Source: Desulfuromonadaceae bacterium UBA2294 (lineage in GTDB: Bacteria > Desulfobacterota > Desulfuromonadia > Desulfuromonadales > UBA2294). From it: 11,422 nucleotides of DNA. A program made the translations under genes and the position numbers. The stretch spans positions 1 to 11,422 of the forward strand of contig DDWE01000033.1 of assembly GCA_002345625.1 (NCBI GenBank), written 5' to 3'. This document shows positions 6,227 through 11,422 of this stretch, in pieces (the first letter of the stretch is position 1; each line of letters begins with the position of its first letter). A model generated the notes under the pieces. That model made no database searches. It saw only the letters and a list, made by a program, of their open reading frames with translations, and was not told the origin of the DNA.

Positions 6227-6778
6227 ATGAAACAGCGGATACAGAGATCAGACTCAGTTAAAGGTTTCACCTTGGTGGAACTGCTCGTTACGATCTCCGT
6301 GGCAATGATTCTCCTGGCCGTTGCGGTCCCTCGTTTTCGGGAGATGCTGGCGGGCTATCAGCTCAATACGCAGGCCAACGATTTTATTTCAAACTCCAAT
6401 TTTGCCAAAAGTGAGGCCATCCGCCTCGGCCGCCGGGTTACCCTCTGCCCCAGCACGAATGGGGCCGATTGCGCCGCCGTCGATTGGGAGCAGGGCTGGA
6501 TTATTTTTGACGATCCCGACAATGATGCGACCCGCGATGCAGGTGAGACCCTGCTGGCCGTACACGCGGCATTGCCCGCCGGGGCAACAATGACCGGCAA
6601 TGCCAATGTCGACAGCTATATTTCGTTCACGGCCGACGGCACGGCCCGGTTGATGAACAGCACCGCTTTTCAGTCCGGGACTGTCACCCTGTGTCAGCAG
6701 AACCGTGCGCTGGGTTATGCCATTGTCCTGAGCTCAACGGGCCGGGTTCGTGTTGATACCGTCAACAATTGCCCCTGA
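6227..6778 (+). CDS. Minor (pseudo)pilin, FimT/FimU/GspH family
   Basis: This 183-residue type IV prepilin has leader MKQRIQRSDSVKG, with cleavage by PilD after Gly13. The mature protein starts FTLVELL with Glu5 (Glu18 of the precursor) present. A hydrophobic helix to about residue 35 follows. The GspH/FimT globular domain shows GWIIFDD (90-96) and, near the end, LSSTGRVRV (168-176). DPDNDATRDAGE (96-107) resembles the acidic turn commonly seen in this family. Cysteines 74, 82, 156 and 182 could form two disulfides. AAGGG at 6213-6217 lies 9 bases before the ATG. In Pseudomonas the equivalent fimU leads the fimU-pilV-pilW-pilX-pilY1-pilE operon, and the gene order here matches it. The protein should be part of the pilus-tip priming complex. 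FimT and FimU cannot be told apart by eye. Confidence 0.92.
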   Translation: MKQRIQRSDSVKGFTLVELLVTISVAMILLAVAVPRFREMLAGYQLNTQANDFISNSNFAKSEAIRLGRRVTLCPSTNGADCAAVDWEQGWIIFDDPDNDATRDAGETLLAVHAALPAGATMTGNANVDSYISFTADGTARLMNSTAFQSGTVTLCQQNRALGYAIVLSSTGRVRVDTVNNCP

Positions 6779-6797
6779 CCCTTCGGGAGGTTTCGTA

Positions 6798-7250
6798 ATG
6801 AATTCAAAGCTCAATCCACAAGCCGGATTTTCTCTGGTTGAAGTTTTAGTCGCTTTGTTGATTCTTTCTATCGGGCTGCTCGGTCTGGCCGGGTTGCAGA
6901 TCACCGGATTGCAACAGAATCAGGGCGCTTTGCAGCGGACCCGCGCCGCCCAGCTCGCTAACGACCTGGTTGATCGCATCCGGGTCGGAGGCGCAGCTGG
7001 CTACGATCTGGCCCCTACTGATACCTATGCCACCCTGTCCTTGCCCGTGGCTGATGTGACCGTGGCGCAACTCGATCTGATTGGTTGGTTGGCAGACATC
7101 TCGACATCGCTGCCCGCGGTCGATGATGGCAATGCGAATGATGTTGATGTGACCGTCTCCGTTGTCAACGGCCTGGTCACCGTGACGATCCCGTGGACCG
7201 GTGATCGCCAAGGGACAATCGATACCCTGACTGTTGTGAGCCAGTTATGA
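6798..7250 (+). CDS. pilV: Minor pilin PilV
   Basis: This 150-residue prepilin starts MNSKLNPQAG with cleavage after Gly10, giving mature FSLVEVLVALLILSIGLLGL with Glu at +5. The continuation AGLQITGLQQNQGALQRTRAAQLAND and then LVDRIR is the characteristic PilV helix. The C-terminal beta strands end with VTVTIPW (127-133). It has no cysteines. The start is ATG 6798 because GGGAGG (6785-6790) lies 7 bases upstream; an in-frame start at 6750 would overlap fimT and destroys the short prepilin leader. PilV is a minor pilin that, with FimU, PilW, PilX and PilY1, primes pilus assembly in the inner membrane and ends up at the tip. Its stop overlaps the pilW start by 4 bases. Confidence 0.93.
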   Translation: MNSKLNPQAGFSLVEVLVALLILSIGLLGLAGLQITGLQQNQGALQRTRAAQLANDLVDRIRVGGAAGYDLAPTDTYATLSLPVADVTVAQLDLIGWLADISTSLPAVDDGNANDVDVTVSVVNGLVTVTIPWTGDRQGTIDTLTVVSQL

Positions 7251-8146
7251 TGACGCGCTGCTGTAAAATTTCAGAGACCAAGGGTTTTTCTCTGGTCGAA
7301 CTCATGGTGGCCATGGTCATTGCCCTGGTTCTGCTCGGGGGGATCTATCAGGTCTTTTTCGCCAGCAATACCACCTACCGGCAGACATCGGGGCTCTCAC
7401 GCTTACAGGAAAACGGGCGCGTTGCCCTGGAGTTGATCGCGCAGGCCGTGCGTCAGGCCGGCTATCCGCGCTTTTCCGACGATGGTATTGCATTTGCCGA
7501 TGCCGTGGTCGGGTCTACAAGTGTGGCGATCACCGGAGCTGATGGCGATACTGATGGCAATGAGACCACCAGCGACTGGGTGCGGGTGAGCTCGCACAAC
7601 GGGACCGGCCGTACGGATGTCACCTTCAGTCATGATGCCGCGCAACGGGAGCTTGTGCGCCGGACCGAAGTGATCGATGCAGGGACCGGAGTGGTCACGG
7701 TTGTGGAGAATAATCAACCGTTTATTGACGGTGTCGAAAGCCTGCAAATCCTTTATGGCATCGATCTCGGTCAAAACGGCACGGTCAATTTCTATCGGGA
7801 TGCCGAGCAGGTGACAGTTGCCGCCGCCGCCGCTGCCGCTGCCAGAATCGCTGGAACATTTGACTCCAATGTCAACTATGACTGGGACTACGTTGTGGCC
7901 GTGCGTGTCGGTCTGCTCTTGCGGACGCCGGATGAACCTGCAACCGGGGATATCGATACCAACCGTTATGACGTCGACGGGTTGATTGCAGACTGGAACG
8001 GCGATGGTGCGATCGGCATTGAAGACATGCGTCCGGCCCGCACCGATGCGCACTACAATACGGTTAACGGATTTGACCCACCTGATGATCGCAATCTGCG
8101 CCAGGTGTTCAGAACCACCATCGCCCTGCGCAACCGGGTGCGCTGA
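7247..8146 (+). CDS. pilW: Minor pilin PilW
   Basis: This 299-residue prepilin has leader MMTRCCKISETKG, cleavage after Gly13, and mature FSLVELMVAMVIALVLLGG with Glu at +5. PilW hallmarks follow: GIYQVFFASNTTYR, the LQENGRVALELI motif and RQAGY (69-73). The middle has LQILYG (167-171) and the C-terminal part VRVGLLLRT (219-227), both typical of PilW. Two EF-hand-like loops are visible: D99-G-D-T-D-G-N-E-T-T-S-D110, and D249-W-N-G-D-G-A-I-G-I-E-D260, which fits D-x-N-x-D-G-x-I-x-x-x-D. An eight-alanine run at 192-199 is encoded by a GCC/GCT repeat. Start ATG 7247 overlaps the pilV stop (ATGA); ATG 7250 is an equally placed alternative. Cysteines 5 and 6 lie in the removed leader. Confidence 0.92.
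   Translation: MMTRCCKISETKGFSLVELMVAMVIALVLLGGIYQVFFASNTTYRQTSGLSRLQENGRVALELIAQAVRQAGYPRFSDDGIAFADAVVGSTSVAITGADGDTDGNETTSDWVRVSSHNGTGRTDVTFSHDAAQRELVRRTEVIDAGTGVVTVVENNQPFIDGVESLQILYGIDLGQNGTVNFYRDAEQVTVAAAAAAAARIAGTFDSNVNYDWDYVVAVRVGLLLRTPDEPATGDIDTNRYDVDGLIADWNGDGAIGIEDMRPARTDAHYNTVNGFDPPDDRNLRQVFRTTIALRNRVR
7820..7843 (+). repeat. GCC/GCT trinucleotide repeat coding poly-alanine in pilW
   Basis: Eight consecutive alanine codons (GCC x4, GCT, GCC, GCT, GCC) encode residues 192-199 of PilW. Slippage by whole codons would change tract length without breaking the frame. Confidence 0.8.
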
Positions 8147-8169
8147 CCGTGAACTTCAGGGAGAGACCC

Positions 8170-8751
8170 ATGGTTTTGCAGAACATCAAAAATGAACGCG
8201 GAATGGTGCTGGTGACCAGTCTCGCCTTGCTGCTGATACTGACCTTACTCGGGATCTCGGCAATGCAGACCACAACGCTGGAAGAGCGCATGTCAGGCAA
8301 TATCTCCGATCGCAACATTGCTTTCCAGGCCGCAGAAGCCGCCCTGCGCGATGCCGAAGACGAGATTTTCCGCGAACTGCGCTTCATGAATGCCTATAAC
8401 GGTCAACCGACCGACCCGGTCGATACCCGCCGGCAGGTGCTCATTGCCGATGGCCCCTTTACCTCGGCTTGTACCAACGGGCTTTGTTACAACACCGCGA
8501 ATTTAACGCTGGCAAACTGGGATGCGACACGTATGAGCGCCGTTGCAGGCAACGGGGTGACTTATGGCTCAATCACCGGCCGGGCTCCTTTGGCCGGGGT
8601 CGCTGCACAGCCGCGGTACGTCATCGATTTTGAGTGCTTTCCCGTTGTCGGCGAGAGCCTGGGCGTTTACGTTTTTACCATTACCGCTTTGGCCGTTGGT
8701 GCTAATCCGACGACCACAGTTATGCTTGAGGCAAGTTACCGGGTGAAATAA
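8170..8751 (+). CDS. pilX: Minor pilin PilX
   Basis: This 193-residue protein begins MVLQNIKNERG, with prepilin cleavage after Gly11. The mature start MVLVTSLALLL lacks the usual Glu at +5 (Thr16 instead). That is normal for PilX and GspK-type tip pilins. The PilX N-terminal signature continues as LLGISAMQTTTLEERMSGN, then DRNIAFQAAEAALRDAE (48-63). Cys101 and Cys106 in ACTNGLC are close enough for a local disulfide; Cys156 is single. The end, FTITALAVGANPTTTVMLEA, is the common PilX C-terminal strand pair. AGGGAG at 8158-8163, 6 bases before ATG 8170, sets the start; GTG 8149 is an alternative without such support. It lies 23 bp after pilW and 25 bp before pilY1 in one operon. Confidence 0.92.
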   Translation: MVLQNIKNERGMVLVTSLALLLILTLLGISAMQTTTLEERMSGNISDRNIAFQAAEAALRDAEDEIFRELRFMNAYNGQPTDPVDTRRQVLIADGPFTSACTNGLCYNTANLTLANWDATRMSAVAGNGVTYGSITGRAPLAGVAAQPRYVIDFECFPVVGESLGVYVFTITALAVGANPTTTVMLEASYRVK

Positions 8752-8776
8752 AAACCCAAGGCAGGGAGGTATTCAC

Positions 8777-11422
8777 ATGTACACACACATCGCAAATTCC
8801 AGTCGGATACTTTATCTGGTTTCATTGATGCTGGTCATGTCCGTATCGGCGTTTGCCGCCGCTCCGTTTGATCCGGTCGATCAGCCGACGGGTTATGTCA
8901 TGCAACCGGCTCTCTCCAAGTACAACCTGACGTCGGGGCTCGAGACGACCTATCATACGACCTTCGACAAGGATACCGGCACGGGTGACGTGTTTGCCTA
9001 TCCGATCAACAACCGGGCCGAAATCGATGAAGCTGCCGAACGCTGGATCGGCGCCTCGACGCACGTTGATGGTGTCAACTGGGATACCGGGCGCAAGATC
9101 GTCACTCACAGCGGAACCATGGGTATTCCTTTCCGGGTTGGCGACCTGACCCAGGAACAGTTGGCCCTGCTCGGCCCCACAACATCGGCACAGACCGCCA
9201 TTCTTAATTACATCCGTGGCGATCACAGCAATGAGACCCCGGCGAGTATGGGCTTGCGGGCGCGGCCGTCGCGCCTGGGTGAAATCGTCCACAGTCGGCC
9301 TTATCTGCAGGACGGCCTGGTCTATGTGGGTGGCAATGACGGCATGCTGCATGTGTTCGTGGCTGATAATCAGGACGCGCTGGCCGACGGCTACATAGGC
9401 GGCGACGAGCTTTGGGCTTATGTCCCGTCCATGCTTATGGGTAAATTGAAGAACCTGGCCACCGATCCCTATGCCCGGGACTATTACGTCGACGGCTCCG
9501 TCTCTTATGCGTTGACGGCCAGTGGTACCAAGAAGTATCTGGTCGGCACCCTGGGCGGTGGCGGCAACGGGCTCTATGCCCTCGACATCACCAATCCGGT
9601 GCCCGCGTCCGAGAGCGAGGCCGCGACCATGATCAAGGGAGAGTTTTCCTCTGCTAATCCGAGCTTTGCCAATCTGGGCTACGTTTATGGCCTGCCGTCG
9701 ATCGTCAAGGTTGAATACAAGTTGGGGAAGAGGGCGACGGTTCGCGAAGCGATTATTGTGGGTAACGGCTACCTCAACTCCGGAAACGGCCACAGCTCTC
9801 TCTATGTCATCGATCTGGAGACCGCCACGTTGATTCGCGAGATCGATACCGGTCACGGCTCTACGGCCAATCCGGCCGGCCTGTCGACGCCGACGCCGGT
9901 CGATGCCTACTGGTCCGAACCGCCCAGCAGCGCGAGTGATATGACGTACTTTTATGCCAACGACGGCATTGTCGATTTTGTTTATGCCGGTGATATTGAC
10001 GGCAAACTGTGGAAATTTGATCTGACCGACAAGGATTCGACAAAATGGTCGGCGACCGAGATGTTTGATGCCGGCAAGGCGATTACCACGGCGCCGTCCA
10101 TAACACGGCACACCAAGGCCCTTCGCTATACGCCAGACGGCACCGGGGGCTATACACTCTCCAACACCGCTTATATTGTCAACTTTGCCACAGGTCGGAT
10201 GCTGAGCCCGGCCGACGCTGATGACGCGACAACCGTTTACGCTGCTTACGGAATCTGGGACGGCGCACCAACCTCAAACACCACCTTGATGAGCCAAACC
10301 CTCACCGAGCGGACTTACACCGATGGCACTCCGGTGCGTACCGCCACTTACCTGACCCCCCGCTGGACCGTCGGTGGTGATAAAGGCTGGCGCACACCGC
10401 TGCCGGCCGGTGAACGTGTCGTCGGTGACGGGACCTTTGTCAGCGCCAGTCGCTACTATTTTACCAGCAGTAACCCGACCACCACCAACCTCGCACCGGC
10501 GCCGCCGCGCGGCGAAAACTGGCTGAACGAACTTGACTACATGACCGGTGGTGGTGCGATCAACCCCTTCCTCGACCTGAGCAAGGACCAGGTTCTCGAC
10601 AATGCGGACCGGGTGCCGGGACAGACCGGTGTCAACAGCGTGCCGGTCTCCAAATATCTCGGTGGCGGGGTCTATTCGCAACCGGTGGTCGTGCAGCTCG
10701 ATGTTTTGAATCAGACGATCTTCAACTACAACAGCGACTTTGTTGTGCCGCCGACCCCGGAAGACTTCGGTATGGCCAGAGGCCACTTCGACTTCGATAT
10801 TTTTCATAACTATATCGACTTCGGGGCGGTGGAAACGTTCTGTACCAAGGTAGAAAAGAAAAATGGTACATGGAAATGCACCAGAACCCGGACCGGTTAC
10901 TGCACGAGGTGGAGTACGTCGCACGGTATCGACTACTGTAGAGACTATACCACCGCTAGTGGTGACAACTTCGATTACACCCACGTCCATATGTACGACG
11001 ACACCTACGACGTGACCGGTGTTAATATGCTCGCGGCCAGCAATTCAAACATGGATCTTGACAATGTCATTACAGACGACACCACCAAATTTAAGGTGAT
11101 TGTCATGAACCAGCGGCTGAACCCGGCGGCGAAGATGGTCATCGGCCCGACCGCCAGCTACCGTAACGTCATGAGCATCACCAACGGGCCCAGTCTCGAC
11201 CTGGCGGATTTGACCGAATACACTATGGCGGATATTGACCAGCTCAAAATCAACATGCCGGTCGATGGTTTTGATGAAAGAGCCTGGCTCGCCGCCTATG
11301 GTATAGACGAAGTCCGCCCCGGCCTGATTCCGACCCAGTGGGATTGCGTTGTCAAAGGTTTCGGTGGTACCCGCGGCGAGAACGGCGAATGGCGCAACGG
11401 CGCCCTGACCGTGCAGGTGATC
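8777..11422 (+). CDS. pilY1: PilY1-type pilus tip adhesin/biogenesis factor, 3' end outside window
   Basis: 882 codons from ATG 8777 remain open at the window edge. GGGAGG (8764-8769) precedes the start by 7 bases. A signal peptide ends near AFA-AAP (about 28). PilY1 propeller sequence then begins almost at once: RKIVTHSG (106-113), NYIRGD (144-149), RLGEIVHSRPYL (166-177), LVYVGGNDGMLHVFVAD (181-197), ELWAYVPSML (211-220), YYVDGSVSY (236-244), GTLGGGGNGLYALDIT (257-272) and YAGDIDGKLWKFDLT (403-417). GWRTPLPAGERVV (537-549) marks the end of the usual PilY1 C-terminal region. The usual N-terminal von Willebrand A region is absent. Residues 640-882 form an extra part with HFDFDIF, a Cys-rich basic segment (689-721), and a YDVTGVNML stretch (744-752). 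PilY1 sits at the pilus tip, supports extrusion and acts in adhesion. No frameshift is seen in the portion present. Confidence 0.92.
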   Translation, partial: MYTHIANSSRILYLVSLMLVMSVSAFAAAPFDPVDQPTGYVMQPALSKYNLTSGLETTYHTTFDKDTGTGDVFAYPINNRAEIDEAAERWIGASTHVDGVNWDTGRKIVTHSGTMGIPFRVGDLTQEQLALLGPTTSAQTAILNYIRGDHSNETPASMGLRARPSRLGEIVHSRPYLQDGLVYVGGNDGMLHVFVADNQDALADGYIGGDELWAYVPSMLMGKLKNLATDPYARDYYVDGSVSYALTASGTKKYLVGTLGGGGNGLYALDITNPVPASESEAATMIKGEFSSANPSFANLGYVYGLPSIVKVEYKLGKRATVREAIIVGNGYLNSGNGHSSLYVIDLETATLIREIDTGHGSTANPAGLSTPTPVDAYWSEPPSSASDMTYFYANDGIVDFVYAGDIDGKLWKFDLTDKDSTKWSATEMFDAGKAITTAPSITRHTKALRYTPDGTGGYTLSNTAYIVNFATGRMLSPADADDATTVYAAYGIWDGAPTSNTTLMSQTLTERTYTDGTPVRTATYLTPRWTVGGDKGWRTPLPAGERVVGDGTFVSASRYYFTSSNPTTTNLAPAPPRGENWLNELDYMTGGGAINPFLDLSKDQVLDNADRVPGQTGVNSVPVSKYLGGGVYSQPVVVQLDVLNQTIFNYNSDFVVPPTPEDFGMARGHFDFDIFHNYIDFGAVETFCTKVEKKNGTWKCTRTRTGYCTRWSTSHGIDYCRDYTTASGDNFDYTHVHMYDDTYDVTGVNMLAASNSNMDLDNVITDDTTKFKVIVMNQRLNPAAKMVIGPTASYRNVMSITNGPSLDLADLTEYTMADIDQLKINMPVDGFDERAWLAAYGIDEVRPGLIPTQWDCVVKGFGGTRGENGEWRNGALTVQVI

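Noticed and set aside
8822..10111. Long minus-strand open frame (429 codons) opposite pilY1
   Set aside because: It lies wholly antisense to a strongly supported pilY1, has no ribosome binding site or motif, and its composition (Arg/Ile/Gly/His-rich) is typical of a shadow of a GC-rich gene.
10274..10990. Minus-strand open frame of 238 codons opposite pilY1
   Set aside because: Antisense shadow of pilY1; no recognisable domain.

Overview
The window looks like chromosomal DNA from a GC-rich Gram-negative bacterium. The best guess is a Desulfuromonadota (Geobacter/Desulfuromonas-like) or similar deltaproteobacterial lineage. The basis is a sigma-54-dependent two-component system next to a type IV pilus minor-pilin operon, a free-standing ferredoxin, and codon-third-position GC bias. 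The taxonomic call is inference; there is no rRNA or other marker gene here.

Left arm (1-1986, all minus strand): a small ferredoxin with a strong Shine-Dalgarno and an unusual His/Asp-rich loop is followed 3 bases later by an MFS transporter (TTG start). A DedA-family membrane protein then runs off the left edge of the window.

Centre (about 2011-5908): a 133-170 bp divergent intergenic region leads, on the plus strand, to a sensor histidine kinase (two membrane segments, periplasmic domain, HAMP, HisKA, HATPase). Its stop overlaps by 4 bp the start of an NtrC-family response regulator (REC, sigma-54 AAA+ with GAFTGA, Fis-type helix-turn-helix). A lipoprotein made of Ig-like modules follows.

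Right arm (5909-11422, plus strand): a 318 bp non-coding region carries a textbook -24/-12 sigma-54 promoter (6156-6170). About 96 and 120 bp upstream of the predicted start lies a tandem pair of near-identical palindromic sites that look like activator-binding enhancer elements. The promoter feeds a compact operon of four minor (pseudo)pilins, fimT/fimU-like, pilV, pilW and pilX, and then a pilY1 homologue still open at the right edge after 882 codons.

How they fit together (inference): the kinase senses a periplasmic or envelope signal and phosphorylates the regulator. The regulator binds the tandem repeats and opens the sigma-54 promoter for the minor pilins and PilY1. These proteins form the priming and tip complex of a type IV pilus. 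The most interesting points are this apparently self-contained local regulatory circuit; calcium-loop-like sequences in PilW alongside a degraded canonical calcium loop in PilY1; a PilY1 without the usual N-terminal von Willebrand A region; and the His-rich ferredoxin. No IS elements, CRISPR arrays, tRNA or rRNA genes were seen.
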